Source: Alteromonas hispanica (lineage in GTDB: Bacteria > Pseudomonadota > Gammaproteobacteria > Enterobacterales > Alteromonadaceae). Taken from it: a DNA stretch of 64,000 bases. The DNA is taken from NCBI RefSeq assembly GCF_010500915.1, contig NZ_JAAAWP010000004.1, positions 186,001 through 250,000 on the forward strand, in the 5' to 3' direction. Within the stretch, counting starts at the first letter, position 1. Every line of letters begins with the position of its first letter. Both the position numbers and the translations under genes were made by a program. Shown piece after piece: positions 53,687 through 61,864 of this stretch. A model generated the notes under the pieces. It was not told the origin of the DNA, searched no databases, and saw only the letters and a program-made list of their open reading frames with translations.

Positions 53687-54868
53687 TCAAAAATAATACT
53701 CTAGTGAAAATTGTACGTGGTCGTCTCTACGTAAAAAATAATAAGGATCTTCAATATCGTCTGATGAGAAGAAATACCCGTTGAGTTTCCAACTCCAGTT
53801 TGACGTTAAGCGACTAGACGCCTCTATAAAGCCCGAATAGGTTCCTTGTTCTTCTAAATCTTGCACAAAACCAAACAGCATTTCGGTTTCGGCAATATCA
53901 TTAACCATTACCCGAAGCCCAGCCATTAAATCATTCTGACCCACGGCAAAAAAGTTGTCCTCTCGCTCATCAAATTGATACTCGGCCAAAAAGCCCAATC
54001 CATATCGTGAACCAAACACGCCCTGCTTAGTATATTCAAATCCGGTGACTAATGCCGCAAAATTTTCAGTTTGACCAGAACGATAAATAGATTCAAGTTT
54101 AAATAGCCAAGCACCAGAAACCTTTAAAAGATCGACGCCAACTTGCTCAATTTGGGCGTAAAAAGGCAGAATCTCAGGTTCACCATCTGCGCTCAGAACA
54201 GTAACAAGTTCAGGCTCGCGTGTGGTACCCGAAAAGACTGAAAAACCTACTTCCCAATCATCTATGGAAGACTGCCACCTAATAGCGACATCCATATTTC
54301 GCTCTTCGTCATCAGATTCGTACAGCGCCTCACCTATTGCGATTGGAGGCCTTAGCCTGCCATTTTCTCCCTGAAACGTCCGCTCTCGAAAGTAGGGCAT
54401 TGCGTAGATAGAAAACATACCGAAGTCGGAAAAATAGTTAAAATTCACCATAGGTTGGCCAAGCTTAGCTTCGCCATCTACCTGCTCTACCGTATCAGTT
54501 TGATTAATGATATCGACGAGGTGCAACGATTCTGTTTGCCCCCAAAACACTTTTCCTATTCCTACTCTTGTTTCCCAAGAGTCAGCGTAATGTGCCCATT
54601 GAAATTCTCTAATGTCGCCATGTGTTCTTTCATTATCGTGTTGGTCTATACGATAAAATGGTTTCACTACTAACGTGTCTGTACCGCCATTCCATTCACT
54701 ATATAGCTCGGGCATCAGAAAAGCAGAGCTGTAGCTTCGCTCCTGATTTTCATAAAGTGCATCTTGCAAAAAATAGCGTTGCTCTAAGCCCACAACGCCT
54801 GAAATTTCTATATCGGCATAACTATTACTAGCCACAAATAGCGCACAACACACCCATCCTTTTTTCAT
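53687..54868 (-). CDS. Outer-membrane beta-barrel protein (DUF1302-like)
   Basis: A signal peptide (MKKGWVCCALFVASNSYA) precedes a barrel of about 375 residues with alternating strand patterns: VVGLEQRYFLQ, TDTLVVKPFYRIDQHDNERTHGDIREFQWAHYADSWETRVGIGKVFWGQTESLHLVDIINQTD, then NMDVAIRWQSSIDDWEVGFSVFSG. The last strand, HVQFSLEYYF, ends in Phe as outer-membrane proteins do. The order and style suit DUF1302-type barrels found with LolA-like and RND genes. It probably forms the outer-membrane part of a lipid-export or lipid-transport path. Its start overlaps the LolA-like stop (ATGA). Confidence 0.7.
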   Translation of the reverse strand: MKKGWVCCALFVASNSYADIEISGVVGLEQRYFLQDALYENQERSYSSAFLMPELYSEWNGGTDTLVVKPFYRIDQHDNERTHGDIREFQWAHYADSWETRVGIGKVFWGQTESLHLVDIINQTDTVEQVDGEAKLGQPMVNFNYFSDFGMFSIYAMPYFRERTFQGENGRLRPPIAIGEALYESDDEERNMDVAIRWQSSIDDWEVGFSVFSGTTREPELVTVLSADGEPEILPFYAQIEQVGVDLLKVSGAWLFKLESIYRSGQTENFAALVTGFEYTKQGVFGSRYGLGFLAEYQFDEREDNFFAVGQNDLMAGLRVMVNDIAETEMLFGFVQDLEEQGTYSGFIEASSRLTSNWSWKLNGYFFSSDDIEDPYYFLRRDDHVQFSLEYYF

Positions 54869-55656
54869 CGCGCTCTTTTCAACCTGTTTTTATCAAAGTC
54901 ACCGTCTGACAACTCTGTATTAAAATCTATTTTTTCCGTGATCAAATAGGTCGACTTTCTAGTTTGAACATTTCGCATTTCACTTCGCATAGGTCGCCAA
55001 AACTTATCTTCATAAAGCTGATAGTCTTTCAAATGCAAAACCTTAAGCAGTGTTTCTTTTTTGTCGTAAAATTCAATTTTTTGCACTCGGTAATGCGATT
55101 TATCTATCCACACTTTTTGTGATGTATACCCTGAATATTCATATTGCGGGACTTGCTTGATAACAAAGCACTCTTCGCCATTTACCTCTTCTTCGCCAAT
55201 GTACTCATAAGAAAACTTCTCTACTTCGTAGGACGTCATATCTTCAAACGCAAACTCACTTCCTACGAATGGCCCGCTCTTATTTCTTGAAGAGATTCTT
55301 TTTACTCTCTTCAACGCGGGTAAGTAAATCCATTGTTCATCAGGCTCTAGTGCGTGAGAAAAACTCAAAAATGCGGTGCCTTTCACATCGCGGGGTGAGT
55401 CGAATACCGTGAGGGCTTTGTCGCCGTCACCGTCAATTTCAAGAGATTTTATGCTAAGAGCCCGCTTTGCTTCTTGTCCCTGGGCGTTACGAAGAAGCAT
55501 TGTGACGCTGGCTTCTGAACTTTCCCATCCTAAATCACGTTTTTTTCTCTCCGTTGCAATTTCAATAGCTTTTGTACTATCGCTTGCTAATAACGTGCTA
55601 GGTGGGACTATTGTGAAAGTGATAAGTAATAACGCTTTTGTCCATGTAGCAATCAT
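54865..55656 (-). CDS. LolA-like outer-membrane lipoprotein-sorting family protein
   Basis: The protein begins with a signal peptide (KALLLITFTIVPPSTLLA). It then has the LolA-like fold: ALSIKSLEIDGDGDKALTVFDSPRDVKGTAFLSFSH, EQWIYLPALKRVKRISSRNKSGPFVGSEFAFEDMTSYEVEKF, and VNGEECFVIKQVPQYEYSGYTSQKVWIDKSHYRVQKIEFYD. This is the pattern of the LolA_like/DUF1329 partners of RND exporters. It probably carries a lipid through the periplasm from the RND protein to the barrel. It sits between the RND gene (three bases) and the barrel gene (four-base overlap), so all are expressed together. Confidence 0.8.
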   Translation of the reverse strand: MIATWTKALLLITFTIVPPSTLLASDSTKAIEIATERKKRDLGWESSEASVTMLLRNAQGQEAKRALSIKSLEIDGDGDKALTVFDSPRDVKGTAFLSFSHALEPDEQWIYLPALKRVKRISSRNKSGPFVGSEFAFEDMTSYEVEKFSYEYIGEEEVNGEECFVIKQVPQYEYSGYTSQKVWIDKSHYRVQKIEFYDKKETLLKVLHLKDYQLYEDKFWRPMRSEMRNVQTRKSTYLITEKIDFNTELSDGDFDKNRLKRAR

Positions 55657-55659
55657 ATT

Positions 55660-57981
55660 CTACCCTCTCTGAGTTTGCGCTAATTTTGCTCTACTTTTCC
55701 GATTATGCGCGTTGTTTCCCAACCAAGCCAGTAATGCAGGAAGAAAAATAAAATCAACCAGCAGTGCCGCAATAATAATAATTATTGTTAACATACCCAT
55801 GTGGGCATTAAGCATAAAACTAGAGGAAGCAAGAACGGCAAAGCCCAATGTCAAAACTATAGTGGTGGTCGTTAACGCCATGCCAACGGAATCAAAAGCA
55901 AAAAGAATACTTTGCTCGTTACTTTGGTTTTGGATGCGTGCAGTTTGATATTTTGATAGAAAGTGGACGGTATCGTCTACAATTATGCCCATTGTCATAC
56001 TTACCACTACGGAAAGTGCCATATTAATTTCACCTGACAACATTCCCCATATACCAAACCCCACTGCCGCTGGTAATAGATTAGTAAATAAGCTAACCAC
56101 ACCGAGCTTAACAGAACGCAAAGCAAATATGATAAGACCAGAGATGAGTACTAAAGCAAATATACTGCCCCACACCATATTAGACATATTTCGCTCGCCG
56201 ATATGAGCAAACATGAGGGGCGGGCTCGCCGCCTCTATTCGATAATTACTATTTAAGGTATGAAAAAATGCTTTTGCTTCGGTTTCTAGCTTTGTTAGCT
56301 CGTTGCTGCCTAAATTTTGAGTAACAGCTACTATTCGCAACGCTGACTTATCAATATCTATTTGGTTTCCTAGATCTAACCCAAAAGGCAGTGACATTTC
56401 ATATAAAAGCAAGTACTGCGACGTTAGCTCCGAGTCATTTGGAATTGTATAAAAACTCTCAATGTCGCCATTCATATTTTTATTCAAACGTTTCAGCGTA
56501 TCTGTAAACGTCAATACGTGATTGACTTCATCCCGTTTTTCTAACCAATCTGAAAACGATTCAACATCGTCTAAAAACTCATGCTTTGTAATGCCATAGG
56601 GAATATCCGTAAATAGAACAAAGTCTATATTGGACATTCCACCAAATATATTATTGTTTACTTCTACCGCTTGCCTAAAAGAACTTCTCTCATCAAAATA
56701 TTCTACTGCAATATCGTTCAAGCGGTTGTTAAGTGCAAACAGGCTTATAGTCAGAATGACTGCGCTGGACAAGAGAAGCGCTAATTTGTGATTTACAATT
56801 ACAAACTGCCCCCATTTTGCGAACAATGCATTCTGAGAACGATTGTCGGGTATCTGAGGTCTTAGTGATAACATGGCCGGCAACGCAGTAAGCGAGAATA
56901 AGCATGCCAGCATAACACCAATGGCAGTCATGTTTCCTAAGTGAGCAAGCACGGGAACGGCAGAAAAGTTAAGCATAAGAAAGCCGATTGCAGTAGTGAT
57001 ACTTGTTATAAATATCGGCTTTTTATTCACTCTTACACTTTCAAGAATAGCGTCGTGAGGCGACCTCCCTTTTCGCTGGAAATACCTCATACCAACGATT
57101 ACATGAATACAATCTGCAACGGCCAACGTGGTAATAACGGTGGGGACATTTACTGTGGCCGTGCTTAAAAACACACCGAACCAGCCGGTCACTCCCATGG
57201 TAATAGCGATAGACACACTCACCACGACCATCGTAAAAATTGCAGACCAAAGCGAGCGAACAATAATTGCTATGGAAACAAATATTAGAAGAAACATCGC
57301 TGGTATTAACTTCATAACATCGTGACTTGCAGCAATTGCAAACGCATCATTCATCATCACAATGCCAGTTAAGTAGATGTCATGACTAGGATACCGCGCC
57401 AGTAAGTCGGCTTTCAATGACTTAGCAGCACTTGCAATATCCAGTATATGCCTAGTTTGGTCGCCATCGGGCATTTGAATAATGGTGTTCACCACCAGTG
57501 CTCTTCCGTCTCTAGAAGCAAGGCGACCAATGAGTTCAGGAGTGCTCTCTACTACTTTTTGAACGTGTGCAGTTGCTTCCCCTGCTCTCATCTTCTCAAG
57601 TATGAGGTCTTCAACAATTAGGTCGCCGTCTAGATCGTAGGTATTTTGATAGTTTGATACAGACTCAACCCGGGTCGAAAAAGGCATCTGCCATGCAGCT
57701 TCCGTTAGTTCAGAAGCAAGGTTGAGCGTTTGAGTGTTATAGACATTCCCAGATTTGGGTACGATCATAAACGCTACATTCTCAGACTTATTAAAGGTAT
57801 TCTGCATCTCTTCGAATGCTAGCCGCTGAGGGTCTTTTTCTTCAAAGAAGACTTTATAATCTCCTCTAAAATAAAGATTTTGCGCGCCAATTAACGCAAC
57901 AACCATCACGATAGCGGTAATGAGCAAGGATACTTTTGGGTGCGTTAAATAGAGTGGCGACTGTTCTGAATTGTGAGCCAT
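55660..57981 (-). CDS. RND-family lipid exporter (MMPL type)
   Basis: The start at 57981 is preferred, as AAGGAG lies five bases before the ATG; a longer frame to 58056 adds an unlikely Cys/Asn/His tail. The protein of about 773 residues has about twelve membrane helices in two halves, each with a large periplasmic loop. The two proton-path motifs are VVADCIHVIVGMRYF and GIIVDDTVHFLSKYQ, where the acidic residues are visible. The size and motifs fit MMPL/HpnN-type lipid exporters rather than drug pumps. Together with the LolA-like protein and barrel downstream it forms a possible inner-to-outer-membrane lipid route. The substrate is unknown. Confidence 0.87.
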   Translation of the reverse strand: MAHNSEQSPLYLTHPKVSLLITAIVMVVALIGAQNLYFRGDYKVFFEEKDPQRLAFEEMQNTFNKSENVAFMIVPKSGNVYNTQTLNLASELTEAAWQMPFSTRVESVSNYQNTYDLDGDLIVEDLILEKMRAGEATAHVQKVVESTPELIGRLASRDGRALVVNTIIQMPDGDQTRHILDIASAAKSLKADLLARYPSHDIYLTGIVMMNDAFAIAASHDVMKLIPAMFLLIFVSIAIIVRSLWSAIFTMVVVSVSIAITMGVTGWFGVFLSTATVNVPTVITTLAVADCIHVIVGMRYFQRKGRSPHDAILESVRVNKKPIFITSITTAIGFLMLNFSAVPVLAHLGNMTAIGVMLACLFSLTALPAMLSLRPQIPDNRSQNALFAKWGQFVIVNHKLALLLSSAVILTISLFALNNRLNDIAVEYFDERSSFRQAVEVNNNIFGGMSNIDFVLFTDIPYGITKHEFLDDVESFSDWLEKRDEVNHVLTFTDTLKRLNKNMNGDIESFYTIPNDSELTSQYLLLYEMSLPFGLDLGNQIDIDKSALRIVAVTQNLGSNELTKLETEAKAFFHTLNSNYRIEAASPPLMFAHIGERNMSNMVWGSIFALVLISGLIIFALRSVKLGVVSLFTNLLPAAVGFGIWGMLSGEINMALSVVVSMTMGIIVDDTVHFLSKYQTARIQNQSNEQSILFAFDSVGMALTTTTIVLTLGFAVLASSSFMLNAHMGMLTIIIIIAALLVDFIFLPALLAWLGNNAHNRKSRAKLAQTQRG

Positions 57982-58212
57982 CACAACTCCTTGGCATTTG
58001 TTTTGATAAAAGTGTACTCCTTTAACCATCATTAAGACACTGTGTGTATCTCCCAAACGTCTGACTAGATTTAATCGATGTTACATTAACTGTCAGGTGA
58101 CGAGCGTTTGAACATCTAACCTCTTGATTTACTTGAACGTTACAGGATTTTAACTTCTCAATCTACGAATTTTTTTGATCTTTTGTAAATTTGTTGTAGT
58201 ATTACTTCATAC

Positions 58213-58228
58213 AACTGGTCAGATGAGC
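58213..58228 (+). promoter_or_regulatory. Possible FadR operator ahead of fadE
   Basis: AACTGGTCAGATGAGC resembles the FadR consensus AACTGGTCNGACNNGTT: the first half and the central G-A match, and the second half is degraded. It ends 12 bases before the fadE ATG, so a bound regulator would block expression. A GTTTGAAC word near 58106 could also be a PsrA-like half-site. Confidence 0.4.
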
Positions 58229-58240
58229 GGATGAGTAAAT

Positions 58241-60490
58241 ATGAGTATTAGAACTAGCTTAAAAAAAGTGCTACCCCCAATTTCAGTGACAGAGCAAGAA
58301 GCGCTGGACGCGGGTGATGTATGGATTGAATCTTCAATTTATCAGGGTAAGCCCGACATGCAGGCACTTCGCGACATCCCTCAGGCAAAACTGAGTGCGG
58401 ATGAGCAAGCCTTCTTAGACGGCCCAGTACAAGAGCTACTGGGCATGATTGACGATTTTGAGCTTGGAAACGAAAAGCATATCCCACAAGAAATAATAGA
58501 TTTCTTGGGTAAGAATCGTTTCTTCTCAATGATAATCCCGAAGAAATTCGGCGGACTAGAGTTTAGCCCTTACGCAAACTCTACCATAGTGGCTACTATT
58601 GCAGCGAAAAGTGGCGCAATTGCAGTAACCGTAATGGTACCTAACTCGTTAGGTCCGGGCGAACTGCTTATGCATTACGGTACAACAGCACAGCAGGAGT
58701 ACTGGTTGCCACGTCTGTCAGACGGTCGTGACATTCCGTGTTTCGCACTAACTAGCCCAGAGGCTGGTTCAGATGCGGGCGCTATTCCAGATGCAGCAAT
58801 CGTCACCAAAGGTGAATACAACGGTGAAGAAGTTCTTGGCCTTCGCGTAAGCTGGGACAAGCGTTACATCACTCTAGCCCCTATCGCAACTGTGTTAGGC
58901 TTAGCATTTAAAGTATTCGATCCAGACCAACTTCTTGGCGATAAATTTGAACACGGTATTACCTGTGCATTGCTACCTAAGTCGCACCCTGGTGTTGAAT
59001 TAGGTAATCGTCACGACCCAATGGGCGTTCGTTTCTACAACGGTACGACTCGTGGTCAAGACGTGTTTATACCAATGGATTTCGTTATTGGTGGTCAGAA
59101 AAACATTGGCCGCGGTTGGCAGATGTTGGTGAGCTGTTTAGGTGCAGGTCGCGGTATTTCACTACCAGCGATGGGCGTTGCGACTGCTCAATCAGCGTTT
59201 AAAGGCACCGTTGAGTATTCTTTTGTACGTGAACAGTTTGGTTTACCTATCGGTCGTTTTGAAGGTATTCAGGAGAAGATGGCTGACATTGCGGGTAAAA
59301 CATTCCTGCTCGAGTCTATGCGTGTTCTTACCACTGAAGGTTTGGGCCTAGGTGTTAAACCTTCTGTTGTAACTGCTATTGCTAAATATCACATGACCGA
59401 GCTGGGTCGTGATGTATTAAACTCAGCAATGGATGTACAGGCGGGTAAAGCCATTCAGCGTGGTCCTCAAAACACGTTGGCAGGCGGCTATTCAGCGCTA
59501 CCTATTGCCATTACGGTTGAGGGTGCAAACATCCTTACACGTAACCTAATGATTTTCGGTCAAGGTGCAATGCGTTGTCACCCACACCTTAAAGATATGG
59601 TTGACCTAATTCACAGCAACGAAAGTTCTGCTGATGCAGAATTTAACAAAGTACTTCGCAAAACTATCGGATTTAGCGTTAAAAATGCGTTCCGCAGTTT
59701 AGGTAAAGGTTACTTACCTTTCTTACGCGAGTCTGAATCAGCGTTGCCAGAAGTACGTCAGTATGAAAAGCGCGTGAACAGCATTGCCGCGAAACTAGCG
59801 CCATTAGCTGACTTGTCTCTTGCTGTGCTTGGCGGCGACCTTAAGAAAGCAGAGTTATTGTCTGCTCGCTTAGGCGACGTAATGAGCTACTTATACGGAG
59901 CAATGGCGGCAATTCGCTTCTACGAGCAACGTATTGAAGATAGAAAGCTGGCACTTCCGTACTTTGAGTACGCGATGCAGTGGTCTTTACAGCAGGCTGA
60001 TCAGGCAATTGTTAACTTTATCAACAATTTCCCGAACACAGCGACTCGCGGCCTAATGCGTTTGTTAACTAACACTTACACAAACAGCGTTAAGGGTATT
60101 AGCGACGACCTAGTACGTGAATTGTCACTTGCTTCTATGCAAGACAACAGCGTGAAAGAACAGTTAACTCACCTAGTACGTGTTATTCCAGGTGACGGTA
60201 ACGACATTAACGAGCAAGCGTTTAAAGCGAAACACGCCGTTGCTCACTTGCTTAGCAAAGTGCAAAAAGCGCTTCGCAAAGAGCCTGTGGTTCCGTTTAT
60301 CTCTTTTGAGCATGCGCTTAATAAGCTTCAAGAAAAAGGTGTTATTAACGCTGAAGAAGCCGCAAAACTGCATGACTACAATGAGAAGCGTAAGCTAGCG
60401 GTACGTGTTGATGAATACACGTTTGACTTGGAGTTACTACCAGCGTCGCAAACATTGAAAGCAGTTGATGGCGGCAAAAACGCTGCATAA
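58241..60490 (+). CDS. fadE: Acyl-CoA dehydrogenase FadE
   Basis: This 749-residue enzyme has the fold of long-chain acyl-CoA dehydrogenases with a C-terminal extension (about residues 480-720, DUF1974-like). Clear segments are KFGGLEFSPYANSTIVATIA, CFALTSPEAGSDAGAIP for FAD/substrate, RHDPMGVRFYNGTTRGQDVFIPMDFVIGG, GRGISLPAMGVATAQSAFKGTVEYSFVREQFGLPIGRFEGIQEKMADIAG, and the late EGANILTRNLMIFGQGAMRCHP with Glu as a candidate catalytic base. E. coli FadE is 814 residues, with an N-terminal membrane part of about 60 residues that this protein lacks. It starts beta-oxidation of acyl-CoA. It is divergent from the RND exporter and followed by a strong terminator. Confidence 0.9.
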   Translation: MSIRTSLKKVLPPISVTEQEALDAGDVWIESSIYQGKPDMQALRDIPQAKLSADEQAFLDGPVQELLGMIDDFELGNEKHIPQEIIDFLGKNRFFSMIIPKKFGGLEFSPYANSTIVATIAAKSGAIAVTVMVPNSLGPGELLMHYGTTAQQEYWLPRLSDGRDIPCFALTSPEAGSDAGAIPDAAIVTKGEYNGEEVLGLRVSWDKRYITLAPIATVLGLAFKVFDPDQLLGDKFEHGITCALLPKSHPGVELGNRHDPMGVRFYNGTTRGQDVFIPMDFVIGGQKNIGRGWQMLVSCLGAGRGISLPAMGVATAQSAFKGTVEYSFVREQFGLPIGRFEGIQEKMADIAGKTFLLESMRVLTTEGLGLGVKPSVVTAIAKYHMTELGRDVLNSAMDVQAGKAIQRGPQNTLAGGYSALPIAITVEGANILTRNLMIFGQGAMRCHPHLKDMVDLIHSNESSADAEFNKVLRKTIGFSVKNAFRSLGKGYLPFLRESESALPEVRQYEKRVNSIAAKLAPLADLSLAVLGGDLKKAELLSARLGDVMSYLYGAMAAIRFYEQRIEDRKLALPYFEYAMQWSLQQADQAIVNFINNFPNTATRGLMRLLTNTYTNSVKGISDDLVRELSLASMQDNSVKEQLTHLVRVIPGDGNDINEQAFKAKHAVAHLLSKVQKALRKEPVVPFISFEHALNKLQEKGVINAEEAAKLHDYNEKRKLAVRVDEYTFDLELLPASQTLKAVDGGKNAA

Positions 60491-60556
60491 ACATCATCAT
60501 TGAATATTGCGTTGATTTAAGTTGTTAATTTAACGGATATTCAAACGCTAACAAAC

Positions 60557-60590
60557 AAAGCCCTGACAATTTGTCAGGGCTTTTTTATTT
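60557..60590 (+). terminator. Strong Rho-independent terminator after fadE
   Basis: AAGCCCTGACAA and TTGTCAGGGCTT form a GC-rich stem of about twelve bases with a tiny loop, followed by TTTTTTATTT. It lies about 65 bases after the fadE stop. Confidence 0.9.
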
Positions 60591-60689
60591 ACATGCTCAA
60601 TTGCACAGTTGTTTTTAAAATAATGGAATATTATGTGATTGTTTTCTACGCTTACTTAACATTATGAAGCTTATAAGCATAGAAACTAA

Positions 60690-61427
60690 ATGCCCGCACG
60701 TGCCTTTAAAACGACTTACGCTAAAAGCGCCATATCAGTGTGCCTGGCTCTTTTAGGCCCTGCCATCGCACTATTTCCCAACTCTGGATATGCCGACCAC
60801 GATGAAGCCCATTTTGTTGTTGGCTATATAAACCACCCACAGGTTAATAAATTTTATAAGCCCCTTATAGAAAGGGCGTACAAACAAATAGGTATTAGTG
60901 TGACCTTTGAAAAAGTAGGCGGCATGAGAGGCTTAAAACTACTTAATGAGGGCATGACAGACGCGGATGTTATTCGCTATGACGTAGTGATTAAAGATAA
61001 TAGCAACGTGATTGCTATTGCACCTCAGCTGTCAATTGGTGCATCGTTTTTACTGTGCGTACCTGATGTCCCCTGCAACAAAGACATAATTAATAAACCT
61101 GATACCGGTATTGCAGTAACTACTCGCTTTTTTTATAACATTGAAAAGCAGCCAAGCGATCTTGCGGCAAACTTCTATGAGTTCGATGACTTCTATCACG
61201 TGGTAGAATTAATAAAGTCAGAGCGCTTTAGCTATGCCATTGCACCGAGTGACTTTTCAGATTTACACGTATTTGATGAGCTTGGCTTTAATTATATTCC
61301 GCTGGTAAAACATAGCTTAATTCATGTGATTAACAAAAAGCATCTCAACCTTCAGCCAGCCTTATCGAAAGCTATCGAGCACCAGCTTGCCATTAGCAAA
61401 GTGAATAACGCCGAAAGCGCTAAGTGA
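60690..61427 (+). CDS. Periplasmic solute-binding-like protein (SBP_bac_3 fold)
   Basis: A signal peptide (SAISVCLALLGPAIALFPNSGYA) precedes a 210-residue domain. The domain starts HFVVGYINHPQVNKFYKPLIERAYKQIGISVTFEKVGGMRGLKLLNEG and continues ADVIRYDVVIKDN. This is the opening of extracellular solute-binding family 3 proteins, in a short form often seen without transport genes. A Cys pair (LLCVPDVPCN) could form a disulfide. No permease or sensor kinase gene is nearby, so it may act as a sensor subunit or a scavenging protein. The ligand is unknown. Confidence 0.72.
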   Translation: MPARAFKTTYAKSAISVCLALLGPAIALFPNSGYADHDEAHFVVGYINHPQVNKFYKPLIERAYKQIGISVTFEKVGGMRGLKLLNEGMTDADVIRYDVVIKDNSNVIAIAPQLSIGASFLLCVPDVPCNKDIINKPDTGIAVTTRFFYNIEKQPSDLAANFYEFDDFYHVVELIKSERFSYAIAPSDFSDLHVFDELGFNYIPLVKHSLIHVINKKHLNLQPALSKAIEHQLAISKVNNAESAK

Positions 61428-61496
61428 ATTAAGCTGCTTTTATAGAGCAATTTTTATCAGGCAAGAGGAAGCGACAGAATAGCTCTACTATCATTA

Positions 61497-61760
61497 ATAC
61501 CAGTCCGCATAAATAATTGCCCACTCAGATGGCGCTGGCAAGTTTCCTAGCAAAGCGTGGGAATGCAGTCATGGCTGTTTCCTTCCAAATTCCCAGAATG
61601 AAGCTAGGAAGCTTGCCAGGCCTTCCCGAAGGGCGAGTTTAAAATGTCCGTACTCTTTGTTGTGTCACCTTGATGTAGAACCCTATACCTGCGGTAACAC
61701 GCCGCGATTACGAACATTTTAAGTCTCGCTGAGTGGGTAAGTATCTATGCGGAATGGTAT
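61497..61760. repeat. MITE-like element with long imperfect terminal inverted repeats and internal hairpins
   Basis: The 32-base ends (61497-61528 and 61729-61760) are inverted repeats matching at 28 of 32 positions, starting ATACC and ending GGTAT. Inside, 61534-61551 pairs with 61603-61620 at 16 of 18 positions, and 61631-61650 pairs with 61711-61729. So the 264-base element could fold as an outer stem with two arms. No transposase frame is present and no clear target duplication flanks it. It looks like a non-autonomous mobile element or a structured RNA; copies elsewhere cannot be checked here. Confidence 0.65.
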
Positions 61761-61774
61761 AGAGCCCCAAAAAC

Positions 61775-61806
61775 AAGAATGCCTGCATAAAGCAGGCATT
61801 CTTTTC
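61775..61806 (-). terminator. Terminator downstream of the TonB receptor
   Basis: AAGAATGCCTGC pairs with GCAGGCATTCTT around a small loop. On the minus strand the stem is followed by a stretch with T residues (CTTGTTTTTGG), and on the plus strand by TTTTCG. It can therefore stop transcripts from either side of the convergent pair. Confidence 0.8.
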
Positions 61807-61864
61807 GCTATTAATTTGAGTACGTTATTAACACTAGTGACTCAAGTTAATGTTATAGCTTCTC

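Larger units (their letters stand above)
61428..61864. other. Intergenic region holding a nested inverted-repeat element and a terminator
   Basis: No coding frame of note lies in this stretch between the solute-binding gene and the convergent TonB receptor gene. It contains the structured repeat at 61497-61760 and the hairpin terminator at 61775-61806. The rest is unremarkable. Confidence 0.7.

Noticed and set aside
61497-61760. The inverted-repeat element as an intact insertion sequence
   Set aside because: There is no transposase reading frame in its 264 bases and no clear target-site duplication.
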